From assembly GCF_014199195.1 (NCBI RefSeq), contig NZ_JACIJE010000001.1:434001-498000 (forward strand): DNA of 64,000 nucleotides, in the 5' to 3' direction. Numbering within the stretch: the stretch's first letter is position 1; each line of letters begins with the position of its first letter. The DNA is from Neoroseomonas alkaliterrae (GTDB lineage Bacteria; Pseudomonadota; Alphaproteobacteria; Acetobacterales; Acetobacteraceae). This document shows positions 46,753 through 56,960 of the stretch, in pieces. The translations under genes were made by a program, and so were the position numbers. A model generated the notes under the pieces. The model was given only the letters and a program-made list of their open reading frames with translations, searched no databases and had not been told where the DNA came from.

Positions 46753-48347
46753 GCCGCCGCCCTGATGAAATCCGCGCAGCGCTCGGCGACCAGCATCACC
46801 GCCGGCTGGATGTTGGGCGAGGGGATGAGCGGGAAGGCCGACGCATCCGCCACGCGCAGCCCCGCCACGCCATGCACGCGCAGCTCGGGGTCGAGCACCG
46901 CCATCGCATCGCTGCCCATGCGCGCGGTGCCGCAGGGGTGGAAGACCGTGCCGGCGGTGGCGCGGATGTTGGCGAGCAGCGCCTCGTCCGTGGTCGCGTC
47001 GGGGCCGGGGCGGAGCTCCTCCTCGATCAGCGCGGCGAGCGGCGCCTGCGCGGCGATGCGCCGGCCGAGACGCGCGGCGCCGAGCATCACGCGGATGTCG
47101 TTCGGGTGGTCGAGGTAGTTCGGCCGGATCAGCGGCTTGTCCCGCGGGTCGGGCGAGCGCAGCGCGATCTCCCCGCGGCTGTCGGGGCGGCAGACGCCGT
47201 AGTTGAACATGAAGCCCGGGAAGTCCTGCAGGCCCTTCATGTAGTCGAAGGTGGAGAAGTTGACGAAGAGGAACTGCACCTCCGCCTCCTCGGCGCCGGG
47301 CGTCACGCGCGCGAAGGCGTTCGCCTCCCCCGCGCCGATCGCGAGCGGCCCCTGCCGCGCGAGCAGGTAGTCGAGCCCCATGCGCGCCTTCTTCCACGGC
47401 GAGAGCAGGATCTCGTTCAGCGTGCCGCAGGGCTTCGCGCGGAAGATGAACTTCGCGATCAGATGGTCCTGCAGGTTGCGCCCCACGCCCGGGCTGTGGC
47501 GCGCGAGGGGGATTCCCATCGCCTGCAGCGCCGCGCCGTCGCCGATGCCCGAGAGCATCAGCAGCTTCGGCGTCTCGATCGCCCCGGCGCAGCACACGAT
47601 CTCGCGCGCCGCGCGGAAGAGAAGGGGCTCGCCGTCGCGCTCCGCCTCGACGGCGACCGCGCGGCCGTCCTGCACGACGATGCGCCGCGCCAGCACGCCG
47701 GTCTCCACGCGCAGGTTGCCGCGCGCCATGGCCGGGCGCAGATACTCCTTGGCGGTCGAGGAGCGGCGCCCGCCATTCACGTTGAGCTGCACCGGGCCCG
47801 CGCCGTCGATCGGGCTGCCGTCGTTCCAGTCGCGGTTGCGCGGCAGGCCGGCGGCTATGCAGGCCTCGACGAAGGCGGCGGCGGCGGGGGCGAGCCTGCG
47901 AGGCTCGCGCACATGGATCGCGCCGGCGGCGCCGCGCGCGGGGTCGGGCGGGCCGTCCCAGTGCTCGATGCGGCGGAAGACGGGCGCCACCTCCTCGTGC
48001 GACCAGCCGCGCGCCCCGGCCTGCGCCCAGCGGTCGTAGTCGTGCGGGGAGCCGCGCAGGAAGACGAGGCCGTTCACGCTGCCCGAGCCGCCCAGAACCT
48101 TGCCGCGCGGCCAGTGGATGGCGCGGCCGTCGAGGTTGGGCTCGGGCTCGGTCAGGTAGTCCCAGTCGTAGCGCTTGCTGCCGTAGAGCTTCGCATAGCC
48201 GGCGGGCAGCGAGATCCAGATGTCGCGGTCGGGCGGCCCGGCCTCCAGCAGCAGCACGCGGCAGCGCGGATCCTCGGACAGGCGCGCCGCCACGATGCAG
48301 CCGGCGGTGCCGCCGCCGACGACGATGACATCCGCCGCCGCCGTCAT
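46749..48347 (-). CDS. GMC-family FAD oxidoreductase
   Basis: This is a 532-residue GMC protein of the choline dehydrogenase/alcohol oxidase type. The FAD motif VIVVGGGTAGCIVAARLSED is at 8-27. GKVLGGSGSVNGLVFLRG is GMC signature 1 and GAIETPKLLMLSGIGDG is signature 2. The catalytic His is in FHPCGTARMGSDAM. It oxidises an alcohol, with the electron acceptor unknown. It overlaps the TctC gene and the MFS gene by 4 bases each. Confidence 0.93.
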   Translation of the reverse strand: MTAAADVIVVGGGTAGCIVAARLSEDPRCRVLLLEAGPPDRDIWISLPAGYAKLYGSKRYDWDYLTEPEPNLDGRAIHWPRGKVLGGSGSVNGLVFLRGSPHDYDRWAQAGARGWSHEEVAPVFRRIEHWDGPPDPARGAAGAIHVREPRRLAPAAAAFVEACIAAGLPRNRDWNDGSPIDGAGPVQLNVNGGRRSSTAKEYLRPAMARGNLRVETGVLARRIVVQDGRAVAVEAERDGEPLLFRAAREIVCCAGAIETPKLLMLSGIGDGAALQAMGIPLARHSPGVGRNLQDHLIAKFIFRAKPCGTLNEILLSPWKKARMGLDYLLARQGPLAIGAGEANAFARVTPGAEEAEVQFLFVNFSTFDYMKGLQDFPGFMFNYGVCRPDSRGEIALRSPDPRDKPLIRPNYLDHPNDIRVMLGAARLGRRIAAQAPLAALIEEELRPGPDATTDEALLANIRATAGTVFHPCGTARMGSDAMAVLDPELRVHGVAGLRVADASAFPLIPSPNIQPAVMLVAERCADFIRAAA

Positions 48348-49333
48348 TCGTCGAGGCGCAGATTGGTGCGGTTGACGTAATCCCGCCAGCGCTCCTGCTC
48401 GGCGGCGAAATAGGCCCGCGCGGCCTCGGGCGTGTTGTCGCCCGGCCAGGCGTCGAGCGCGGCGGTGAGGAAGCGCTGGCGCAGCTGCGGGTCCGCGAGC
48501 GCCTGGCGGATGGCGCCGTTGAGCCTGGCAGTGATCTCGGCCGGCATGTTGGGCGGGCCGATGATGGCGTACCAGTTCACGAGGTCGAAGCCCGACACGC
48601 CGCTCTCGGCCAGGGTCGGGATGTCGGGGAAGGAGGCCGAGCGCTGCGCCGAGGTGACCGCGATGCCGCGGATGCGCCCGCCGCTGATCTGCGCGGCGGC
48701 GGAGGCCAGCGCGGCGGTGCCCCAGGCGGTCTCGCCGCGCGCGATGCTCTCCACCATCAGCCCGCCCGAGCGATAGGGCACGTTCGGGAAGCGCCCGCCG
48801 CGGCCGAGCTGGTTGACCAGCAGCTCGGCGGCGAAATGCGTGGCGTTGGCGACGCCGGAGGTGGCGAAGGGCAGGGTCTCGGGGTCGGCGCTGCGCAGCT
48901 GCGCGACCATCTCCTGCGCGGTGCGGGCGGGGAAGTCGGTGCGCGTGATCAGCACATAGGGCGTGGTGCAGACCATCGCGATCTGGGTGAAGTCGTTGAC
49001 CGGATGATGGGGCGTGCCGCGTCGCACCGCATGCGGCAGCAGCGCATGGGAGGAGCTTTCCGTCAGCATCAGCGTGTAGCCGTCGGCCGGCTGGCGGCGC
49101 AGCCAGTCGGAGGCGACGCGGCCCGCCGCCCCCGGCCGGTTCTCGACCACGATCCGCGCATCGGGGCCGAGCAGCCCCTGCATCCGCTCGCCCACCAGGC
49201 GGGCGGAGATGTCGGTCGAGCCGCCGGGCGCATAGCCGCTGACCAGGGTGATGGCGCGGCTGGGGAAGGCCTGCGCGCGGGCGATGCCGGGCAGGGCGAG
49301 GACGGGAAGGGCAAGCAGGCTGCGGCGATCCAT
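48344..49333 (-). CDS. tripartite tricarboxylate transporter substrate-binding protein (Bug/TctC family)
   Basis: This is a 329-residue periplasmic binding protein. A signal peptide SLLALPVLALPGIARAQ is present. FPSRAITLVSGYAPGGSTDI and VENRPGAAGRVASDWLRRQPADGYTL are Bug signatures (core VVENRPGAAGRVASDWL). NVPYRSGGLMVESIARGE comes later. No tctA or tctB permease is adjacent, so it is an orphan Bug, as is common in Roseomonas-type and Bordetella-type genomes. It likely binds a carboxylate related to the operon's substrate. Confidence 0.93.
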   Translation of the reverse strand: MDRRSLLALPVLALPGIARAQAFPSRAITLVSGYAPGGSTDISARLVGERMQGLLGPDARIVVENRPGAAGRVASDWLRRQPADGYTLMLTESSSHALLPHAVRRGTPHHPVNDFTQIAMVCTTPYVLITRTDFPARTAQEMVAQLRSADPETLPFATSGVANATHFAAELLVNQLGRGGRFPNVPYRSGGLMVESIARGETAWGTAALASAAAQISGGRIRGIAVTSAQRSASFPDIPTLAESGVSGFDLVNWYAIIGPPNMPAEITARLNGAIRQALADPQLRQRFLTAALDAWPGDNTPEAARAYFAAEQERWRDYVNRTNLRLDE

Positions 49334-49401
49334 GCGGACGGTTCCTCGTGCTGTTGTGGTTGTGCCCACAGAAGCGCCGGAGCCGCGGCGCGGCAAGGGC
49401 A

Positions 49402-50382
49402 TCACGACGCGAGCGCGCGGGCGAAGATGGCGGGATCCGCGTTGCCGCCGCTGATCACCACGCCGATCACCCCGCCTTTGGCCGCGACCTTGCCCGCGAG
49501 CACGGCGGCCAGCGCCACCGCGCCGCCCGGCTCGGCCACCACCTTCAGGTGCTCGAAGGCGAAGCGCATGGCGCGGAGGATCTCCGCTTCCGTCACCACC
49601 ACGCCGCCGGCGAGGTGGCGGTGGTTGATCGCGAACGTCAGCGCGCCGGGCTGGCGGGAGAGCAGCGCGTCGCACAGCCCGCTGCCCGGCGTGGCGACCG
49701 GGATGCGCCGGCCGGCGGCGAGCGAGCGCGCCGTGTCGTCCCAGCCCTCCGGCTCGACGGCATAGGCCTCGGCCTTCGGCGCCAGCGCCTCGAGCGCCAG
49801 CACGCAGCCCGCCGTGAGCCCGCCGCCGCCGGTGCAGACGGCGAAGGCGTCGAGCGTGAGGCCCAGCGCCTGCGCGTCCTCGATCAGTTCGAGCGCCACC
49901 GTGCCCTGCCCGGCGATGACATGGGGGTGGTCGAAGGGCGGGATGACGGTCGCGCCGCGCTCGGCCGCCAGCGTCTCGGCCAGTGCGTCGCGGTCCACGC
50001 CGTGGCGGTCGAAGGGGATGATCTCGGCCCCCCAGCGGCGCGTCGCCTCCACCTTGATGGCCGGCGCGTCGGAGGGCATGGCGATGGTCGCGCGCATGCC
50101 GAGCATGTGCGCCGCCGCCGCGCAGGCCTGGCCGTGATTGCCCGAGGAATGCGTGACGATCCCGCCCCGCCGCGCCGCCGGCTCCATCAGCAGCGCCGCG
50201 TTGGTCGCCCCGCGCAGCTTGAAGGAGCCGGTGCGCTGCAGCGGCTCGGGCTTGACCAGCACCGTCGCGCCGGTGATCTCGTCGAGCAGCCGGTGGCGCA
50301 GCAGCGGCGTGCGCAGCACGCGCCCGGCGAGGCGCGCGGCGGCGGCGCGGACATCCTCGAAGTCGGGCAGGGTGTCGCTCAT
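49402..50382 (-). CDS. threonine/serine dehydratase (PLP fold type II)
   Basis: This 326-residue enzyme uses PLP on Lys55 in RTGSFKLRGATNAAL. The Asn loop SSGNHGQACAAAA and the glycine-rich phosphate site AVCTGGGGLTAGCVLA are present. It lacks the C-terminal ACT regulatory domain, so it is the short catabolic type (threonine, serine or threo-3-hydroxyaspartate). The start overlaps the FAD oxidoreductase stop by 4 bases. Confidence 0.9.
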   Translation of the reverse strand: MSDTLPDFEDVRAAAARLAGRVLRTPLLRHRLLDEITGATVLVKPEPLQRTGSFKLRGATNAALLMEPAARRGGIVTHSSGNHGQACAAAAHMLGMRATIAMPSDAPAIKVEATRRWGAEIIPFDRHGVDRDALAETLAAERGATVIPPFDHPHVIAGQGTVALELIEDAQALGLTLDAFAVCTGGGGLTAGCVLALEALAPKAEAYAVEPEGWDDTARSLAAGRRIPVATPGSGLCDALLSRQPGALTFAINHRHLAGGVVVTEAEILRAMRFAFEHLKVVAEPGGAVALAAVLAGKVAAKGGVIGVVISGGNADPAIFARALAS

Positions 50383-51500
50383 GCCGCCGCCCTCCGCGTG
50401 AAGCGGCGCGGATCGCACAGCGGCACGGCGGCGGCGAGCGCGCCGGGATCCTCGCCCGCGACCAGCGCGGCGAGCAGCCGCCCGGCCGCCGGCGCCGTCT
50501 GCATACCGTAGCCGCCCTGGCCGACCATCCAGAAGAAGCCCTCCGCCTCGCCCTGCCCGATGGCGAGGCCGCGATCCGGCGTGAAGGTCCTGAGCCCCGC
50601 CCAGCGGTGCTCGACGCGCGAGACCGGGATGTCGAGCGCCTGCTGCATGCGGTCGATCGCGACCGCCACGTCGTATTCGTCGGGCTGCGCGTCGCAGGGC
50701 GCGCTCGGCGTCTCGTCGGCCGGGCTGACCATCAGCTTGCGCCGCGCCTCGGGCCGCACATACCAGGTGTGGCCAGCATCGCCGACCAGCGGCCAGGCGG
50801 CGCAGTCATGCGCGCCAGGGTCCACGACGCAGGCGGTGCGGCGCCTAGGCTGCAGCCCGATGGGGGCGAGGCCCGCAATGCGCGCCACCTCGTCGCCCCA
50901 GGCGCCGGCGGCGTTCACGATCACCGGTGCGGCGAAGACGGCGCCGGTTGCGGTCTCCGCATGCCAGCGCCCCCGTTCGCGCCACAGGCGTCCGGCGCGG
51001 CTGCGCAGGGCCAGCGTTCCGCCCGCCGCGCGCGCCTGGCGCAGGAAGCCCTGGTGCATGGCCGCGACGTCGATGTCGAAGCAGTCCGCCTCGATGGCCG
51101 CGAGGCTGGCGTAGCCGGGCCGCAGCGCCGGGACCATCGCCTGCGCCTGCGCGAGCGGGATCTCGCGCATGCCATCGCCCTCCGCGATCATCGCGCGCAG
51201 GGCGTCTGCCTGCTCCGCCGGGGCGAGGTGCAGCACCGGGCGCGGCTGCATCAGCGGCACCTCCGCGAAGCCCGGCGGCGGGCTCTGGAAAAAGGCGCGC
51301 GAGGCGGCGGTGAGGATGCGCGCATCCGGGCTGCCGTAGTTGCGGATCCAGATGGCGGCGGAGCGGCCCGTGGCGTGGTAGCCGGCGCTCTCCTCGGCCT
51401 CCAGCAGCGCGACGCGATGGCTGGCCGAGAGATGCGCCGCGGCGGTCGCGCCGGCGATGCCGGCGCCGATCACGATGGCGTCGAAGGCGTGCATGTCCAT
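50379..51500 (-). CDS. D-amino-acid-oxidase-like FAD oxidoreductase
   Basis: This 373-residue DAO-family protein has the FAD motif AIVIGAGIAGATAAAHLSAS at 9-28 and RSAAIWIRNYGSPDA. VIVNAAGAWGDEVARIAGL and the C-terminal GFFWMVGQGGYGMQTAPAAG are also present. It could oxidise glycine, a D-amino acid or a hydroxy acid. It is first in the leftward operon (FAD oxidase, dehydratase, TctC, GMC, MFS). The divergent ABC operon starts 161 bases away. Confidence 0.9.
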   Translation of the reverse strand: MDMHAFDAIVIGAGIAGATAAAHLSASHRVALLEAEESAGYHATGRSAAIWIRNYGSPDARILTAASRAFFQSPPPGFAEVPLMQPRPVLHLAPAEQADALRAMIAEGDGMREIPLAQAQAMVPALRPGYASLAAIEADCFDIDVAAMHQGFLRQARAAGGTLALRSRAGRLWRERGRWHAETATGAVFAAPVIVNAAGAWGDEVARIAGLAPIGLQPRRRTACVVDPGAHDCAAWPLVGDAGHTWYVRPEARRKLMVSPADETPSAPCDAQPDEYDVAVAIDRMQQALDIPVSRVEHRWAGLRTFTPDRGLAIGQGEAEGFFWMVGQGGYGMQTAPAAGRLLAALVAGEDPGALAAAVPLCDPRRFTRRAAA

Positions 51501-51548
51501 GGCGCCGACAGCCTGCGCCGGGCAAACGTAACGGGCAAGGCGATGCCG

Positions 51549-51563
51549 CTTACTGGTCGTAAG
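51549..51563. promoter_or_regulatory. inverted repeat in divergent promoter region
   Basis: CTTAC-TGGTC-GTAAG is a 15-base inverted repeat between the divergent FAD oxidase and ABC transporter operons. It is a plausible operator for a GntR- or TetR-like repressor controlling both directions. No regulator is adjacent. Confidence 0.4.
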
Positions 51564-51661
51564 GCCGTTGCCAGGGCGCTCCGACGGTGACTAACTTTGC
51601 GACTACCGACAAGCGAGCTCGCCATCGAGGCTCGCCCCGGGGAGAGAACGGAAGGGAAAGC

Positions 51662-53023
51662 ATGTCGAAGCACGGGATGACCCGGCGCAATGTGCTGCGC
51701 AACGGGGCTGGCGTTCTGGCGGCGACCGCGGTCGGCGCGCCGATGGTGCACGCGCAGGGCACGGGCGGCACCCTGCGCTGCGGCTTCTGGGACCATTGGG
51801 TGCCGGTGGGCAACAATGCCATCCGCGAGCTCTGCGCCGAATGGGGCCAGCGCAACCGCGTCAATGTGCAGGTGGACTTCATCACCTCGGTCGGCAACCA
51901 GAACCTGCTGACCATCGCGGCGCAGGCGCAGTCGCGCTCGGGGCACGACATCCTCTCCTTCCCGACCTGGGAGCCGGCGTCGAAGGCCGACCTGCTCGAG
52001 CCGGTGGACGACGTGATGGCGCGGCTGACCGCGAAATACGGCGCGGTGAACCCGGCCGCCGAATACCTCGGCAAGATCCGCGGCAAGTGGGTGGCGATCC
52101 CGGCGGTGTCCGGCACCCAGTACAAGCCCGCCTGCGTGCGCTTCGACCTGCTGCAGCAGCATGCGGGCGTGGACATCCGCGCCATGTGGCCGGCCGAGAA
52201 CCGCGTCGGGCCGGGGGCCGACCAGTGGACCTGGGCGAACCTCCTGACCTATGCCGAGAAGTGCCACGCCGCGGGCTTCCCCTTCGGCATGCCCATGGGC
52301 TCCTTCACCGACGCGGTGGACACGGTGGGCGCCATCTTCGCCGCCTATGGCGCGAGCGTGATGGATGCGCGCGGCAACATCACCGTGCGCGGCAACGACA
52401 AGCTGCGCGCGGCGGTGGAATACCTCGTGCGCCTGTCGCGCTTCCTGCCCAACGACGTCTGGGCCTGGGATGACGGGGCGAACAACCGCGCGCTGATCTC
52501 CGGCCGTTCGGCGCTGATCTTCAACCCGCCCTCGGCCTGGGCGGTGGCCAAGCGCGACGCGCCGCAGGTGGCCGAGCGGTGCTGGACGGTGACCACGCCC
52601 GCCGGCCCCGAGGGCCGCTTCGTGCCCTACCTGCCCTATTTCTGGGGCATCTGGTCCTTCAGCCGCATGAAGCCGGCGGCGAAGGCGCTGCTCGAGTTCA
52701 TGAGCGAGCGCACGAGTGCCGAGAAGCAGACAACCACATCGAACGGCTACGACATCCCGCCCTTCCTGAGCATGAGCGACTTCGCTGTGTGGGCGAACGA
52801 GGGGCCGCCGACCGGCACGATCTTCAACTACCCGATCAAGCCGCACCACAACGCCACCGCCTCGATCGCCTTCGCGCCGGCGCCGGCGGAGTTCGCGGTG
52901 CAGGCCTACCAGCAGGGGCTGAACACCAAGGTGGTGGCGCGCGTCGCCCAGGCGGGCGAGACGATCGACCAGGCGCTCGCCTGGCTCGAGCGCGAACTGA
53001 CCACCATCCGCCGCGGCGGCTGA
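51662..53023 (+). CDS. ABC transporter extracellular substrate-binding protein
   Basis: This 453-residue family 1 binding protein is exported by a signal with Tat character (MTRRNVLRNGAGVLAATAVG). WDHWVPVGNNAIRELCAEWG and LLTIAAQAQSRSGHDILSF lie in the first lobe. PLPYFWGIWSFSRMKPAAKA-like sequence (YLPYFWGIWSFSRMKPAAKA) is in the second. The ligand is probably a sugar, polyol or related carboxylate, since the partners are UgpC/MalK-type. GGAAGGGAAAGC precedes the ATG at 51662. Confidence 0.92.
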   Translation: MSKHGMTRRNVLRNGAGVLAATAVGAPMVHAQGTGGTLRCGFWDHWVPVGNNAIRELCAEWGQRNRVNVQVDFITSVGNQNLLTIAAQAQSRSGHDILSFPTWEPASKADLLEPVDDVMARLTAKYGAVNPAAEYLGKIRGKWVAIPAVSGTQYKPACVRFDLLQQHAGVDIRAMWPAENRVGPGADQWTWANLLTYAEKCHAAGFPFGMPMGSFTDAVDTVGAIFAAYGASVMDARGNITVRGNDKLRAAVEYLVRLSRFLPNDVWAWDDGANNRALISGRSALIFNPPSAWAVAKRDAPQVAERCWTVTTPAGPEGRFVPYLPYFWGIWSFSRMKPAAKALLEFMSERTSAEKQTTTSNGYDIPPFLSMSDFAVWANEGPPTGTIFNYPIKPHHNATASIAFAPAPAEFAVQAYQQGLNTKVVARVAQAGETIDQALAWLERELTTIRRGG

Positions 53024-53047
53024 CCCGCGGCACCGCAGGACCGGGTG

Positions 53048-53076
53048 AGGGCGGGCGCCGGAAGGCTGCCCGCCCT
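53048..53076 (+). other. intercistronic hairpin between binding protein and permease
   Basis: AGGGCGGGC (53048-53056) pairs with GCCCGCCCT (53068-53076), loop 11 bases. A stem at this place is often seen in ABC import operons, where it keeps binding-protein mRNA in excess of permease mRNA. This is inference from position. Confidence 0.5.
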
Positions 53077-53099
53077 GGCCTTCCCAGGGGGAGAGCACC

Positions 53100-54041
53100 A
53101 TGGCAGCCGACGGCACGATCGCCGTGAGAGACGCCGCCGAGATCACGGGCGGCCGCGCGAACTCGCTCCAGCGTTTCGCGCGGCGGCGCTCGACCATCGC
53201 CTTCGTCATGACGCTGCCGCTGCTCGCGGTCATCGTCGGGCTCGTGGCCTATCCGGCGCTGTTCGGCATCTACCTCTCGATGCTGAACCGGCGCATGACC
53301 GAGTTCGTCGGCTTCCTCAACTACGAGATCCTGATCGAGAGCGAGACCTTCTGGAACGTCTTCTTCCAGTCCTGCTTCTTCGCCATCACGGCGGTGCTGC
53401 TGAAGGCGCTGATCGGCTTCTGGCTCGCGCACATGCTGCACCACATCCCGAACAACAAGCAGCGCAAGTGGCGCGGCATGCTGCTGGTGCCCTGGGTGAT
53501 CCCGCCGGCGCTGTCCACCCTCGGCTGGTGGTGGATGTTCGACCCCTCCTACTCCTCGATCAACTGGCTGCTCTCCATCGTCTCGGTGCCGGAGGTGCCC
53601 TGGCTCGGGCACCACTGGTGGGCGCGCATCGCGATCATCATGGTCAATGTCTGGATCGGCGCGCCCTTCTTCATGATCATGTATCTCGCGGCGCTGAAGT
53701 CGGTGCCCGAGCAGCTCTACGAGGCGGCGGCGATCGACGGCGCGACCTCCTGGCAGCGGCTGCGCTACGTGACGCTGCCGATGATGGCGAACATCATCTC
53801 CATCACCGTGCTGTTCAGCCTGATCGTCACCTTCGCGAACTACGACATCGTGCGGGTGCTGACGAATGGCGGCCCGCGCGACCTGACGCATGTCTTCGCC
53901 TCCTACGCCTTCCAGGTCGGCATCCTGTCGGGGAACATTCCGCGCGGCGCGGCGGTCTCCCTGTTCATGCTGCCCTTCCTCGCGGTCTGCGCCTTCTTCG
54001 TCCTGCGCGGCGTGGTCCGGCGCAACAAGGAGCAGATGTGA
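53100..54041 (+). CDS. ABC transporter permease (UgpA/MalF type)
   Basis: This 313-residue permease has six membrane helices, first around 35-58 (IAFVMTLPLLAVIVGLVAYP). The cytoplasmic EAA loop is EQLYEAAAIDGATSWQRLRY then VTLPMM. A GGGGGAGAG ribosome site precedes the ATG. The stop overlaps the second permease by one base. Confidence 0.95.
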   Translation: MAADGTIAVRDAAEITGGRANSLQRFARRRSTIAFVMTLPLLAVIVGLVAYPALFGIYLSMLNRRMTEFVGFLNYEILIESETFWNVFFQSCFFAITAVLLKALIGFWLAHMLHHIPNNKQRKWRGMLLVPWVIPPALSTLGWWWMFDPSYSSINWLLSIVSVPEVPWLGHHWWARIAIIMVNVWIGAPFFMIMYLAALKSVPEQLYEAAAIDGATSWQRLRYVTLPMMANIISITVLFSLIVTFANYDIVRVLTNGGPRDLTHVFASYAFQVGILSGNIPRGAAVSLFMLPFLAVCAFFVLRGVVRRNKEQM

Positions 54042-54937
54042 TGTCGGCCACCGCCGCGAACCGCGACCTCCCGGGCATCTACCACAAGGCGGGCAGCCTG
54101 CGCGCCGAGCGGCGCTGGGCGATGTGGACCGCCTATGCCTCGCTCATCGTCGCCGCCGTCATCTTCATGGCGCCGCCCTTCTACATGCTGGTCACCAGCC
54201 TCAAGACCAGCGGCGAGATCGCCGGCATGGCCGGCAACCCCTGGATCGTGCGCGAGCCCACGCTCGAGAACTACTGGGCGATCATCGAGAATCCGCTGTT
54301 CCGCGGCTTCATGCTGAACAGCATCATCATCACCGCCTGCGTGGTGGCGGTGACGATGGTGATCTCCATCCTCGCCGCCTTCGCGCTGGCGCGCATGCGC
54401 TTCTGGGGCAGCCAGATGCTGGCCACCGGCGTGTTCCTGACCTACCTCGTGCCGGACACGCTGCTCTTCATTCCGCTCTACCAGATCGTGGGCGGGCTCG
54501 GGCTGCTGAACTCAATCTGGGGGCTGGTGCTGGTCTATCCGACGCTGACGGTGCCCTTCTGCACCTGGATCATGATCGGCTACTTCGCCTCCATCCCGAA
54601 GGAGCTGGACGAGGCCGCGCTGATCGACGGCGCCACCTGGCCGCAGATGCTGCTCAAGATCTTCATCCCGGTCGCATTGCCGGGGATCATCGCGGCGACG
54701 ATCTTCGCCTTCACCGTCTCCTGGGCGGCCTTCGTCTATCCCACCGCCTTCGTCACCACGCCGGACCAGATGCCGCTGACCATCGGCGTCGTGTCGCAGC
54801 TGGTGCGCGCGGACACCTTCGCCTGGGGGCAGATCATGGCCGGCGCGCTGATGGCGGCGCTCCCGCCGGTGATCATCTACGCCTTCCTGATGGACTACTA
54901 CATCGCCGGGCTGACCGCCGGCGCCACCAAGGGCTGA
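54041..54937 (+). CDS. ABC transporter permease (UgpE/MalG type)
   Basis: This 298-residue permease has six helices. The EAA loop is KELDEAALIDGATWPQMLLK. ALARMRFWGSQMLATGVFL and YQIVGGLGLLNSIWGLVLVY are typical of the second subunit. It pairs with the preceding permease in one importer. It is 9 bases upstream of the ATPase gene. Confidence 0.95.
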   Translation: MSATAANRDLPGIYHKAGSLRAERRWAMWTAYASLIVAAVIFMAPPFYMLVTSLKTSGEIAGMAGNPWIVREPTLENYWAIIENPLFRGFMLNSIIITACVVAVTMVISILAAFALARMRFWGSQMLATGVFLTYLVPDTLLFIPLYQIVGGLGLLNSIWGLVLVYPTLTVPFCTWIMIGYFASIPKELDEAALIDGATWPQMLLKIFIPVALPGIIAATIFAFTVSWAAFVYPTAFVTTPDQMPLTIGVVSQLVRADTFAWGQIMAGALMAALPPVIIYAFLMDYYIAGLTAGATKG

Positions 54938-54946
54938 GGAACGAGA

Positions 54947-56047
<1,101 letters not shown>

Positions 56048-56806
56048 ATGAAACGCCTCGAAGGCAAGTCCGCCTGGGTGACCGGCGCGGGCAGCGGCAT
56101 CGGCCGCGCCATCGCGATCCTCTTCGCGCAGGAGGGGGCGAAGGTCGCCCTCACCGGCCGGCGCACGGCACCGCTGGAGGAAACCGCGAGGATGATCGGC
56201 GGGGGCGCCGTCGTCGTGCCCGCCGACCTGACCGACGACAAGCAGGTCGCGGCCGCGCTGGCGAAGGTCGAGAGCACGATCGGCGGGCCTGACATCCTGG
56301 TGAACAATGCCGGCGTGAACCTGCCGAAGCGCTACCTCCATCAGCTCACGCCGGAGGCGATCCGCACGCTGGTGGACGGCAACCTCACCGCGCCCTTCAT
56401 GACCTCGGTCGCGGTGCTGCCGGGGATGCGCCGGCGTGGCGGCGGGCATCTGGTGCAGATCGCCTCGATGGCGGGGAAGAACATCTCCTTCCTCTCGGGG
56501 CCCGGCTACACCGCGGCCAAGCACGGCTTCGTCGCGCTCTCGCAAGCCATCAACCAGGAGAACGGGATCCACAACATCCGCTCCTGCTGCATCTGCCCCG
56601 GCGAGGTGGCGACCGACATCCTCAAGAACCGCCCCGAGCCGGTGCCGGCCGAGGAGATCGAGCGCCTGCTGCAGCCCGAGGACATCGCCGCCATGGCGCT
56701 CTTCGCGGTGACGATGCCGCCGCGCGCCAACATCACCGAGATGCTGGTGACGCCGACCTACATGCGCCTGCTGGCGCCGCAGGCGAAGAAGATCGCCGCG
56801 ATGTGA
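56048..56806 (+). CDS. SDR-family dehydrogenase
   Basis: This 252-residue short-chain dehydrogenase has NAD(P) motif TGAGSGIG (12-19), NNAG in ILVNNAGVNLP, and the catalytic Tyr-x3-Lys as YTAAKHG (about 154-160) with Ser in IASMAG. ICPGEVATDILKNRPEPV follows. It begins immediately after the ATPase stop and belongs to the importer operon, so it probably oxidises the imported substrate. Confidence 0.94.
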   Translation: MKRLEGKSAWVTGAGSGIGRAIAILFAQEGAKVALTGRRTAPLEETARMIGGGAVVVPADLTDDKQVAAALAKVESTIGGPDILVNNAGVNLPKRYLHQLTPEAIRTLVDGNLTAPFMTSVAVLPGMRRRGGGHLVQIASMAGKNISFLSGPGYTAAKHGFVALSQAINQENGIHNIRSCCICPGEVATDILKNRPEPVPAEEIERLLQPEDIAAMALFAVTMPPRANITEMLVTPTYMRLLAPQAKKIAAM

Positions 56807-56813
56807 TGAAGGC

Positions 56814-56934
56814 CGGGGGAGGGTGAACCTCCCCCGATCCCCCTCCCTTCTTTGCCATTTGGCACCGGCCCTGGCTGTCAGTTCCCAGAAGACAAAGAAG
56901 GTTGGGGGGCTCGGGGGGAAGTTCCCTTCCCCCC
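56814..56934. repeat. MITE-like element with long imperfect inverted repeats
   Basis: Between the SDR and dehydrogenase genes, arms at 56828-56854 and 56893-56921 are complementary with a few gaps. They share C/G runs followed by TTCTTTG or CAAAGAA. Each end carries an extra hairpin (56814-56836 and 56913-56934). The 38-base core (56855-56892) is of lower GC than the genome. There is no gene. Confidence 0.6.
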
Positions 56935-56947
56935 GTCTTTTCTTTTT
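56913..56947 (+). terminator. intrinsic terminator after the importer operon
   Basis: GGGGGGAAG (56913-56921) pairs perfectly with CTTCCCCCC (56926-56934), loop TTCC, followed by GTCTTTTCTTTTT. It would end the ABC/SDR transcript just 14 bases before the next start codon, so the dehydrogenase either needs read-through or is regulated by attenuation. Confidence 0.85.
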
Positions 56948-56960
56948 CGGGAATGCCCTC

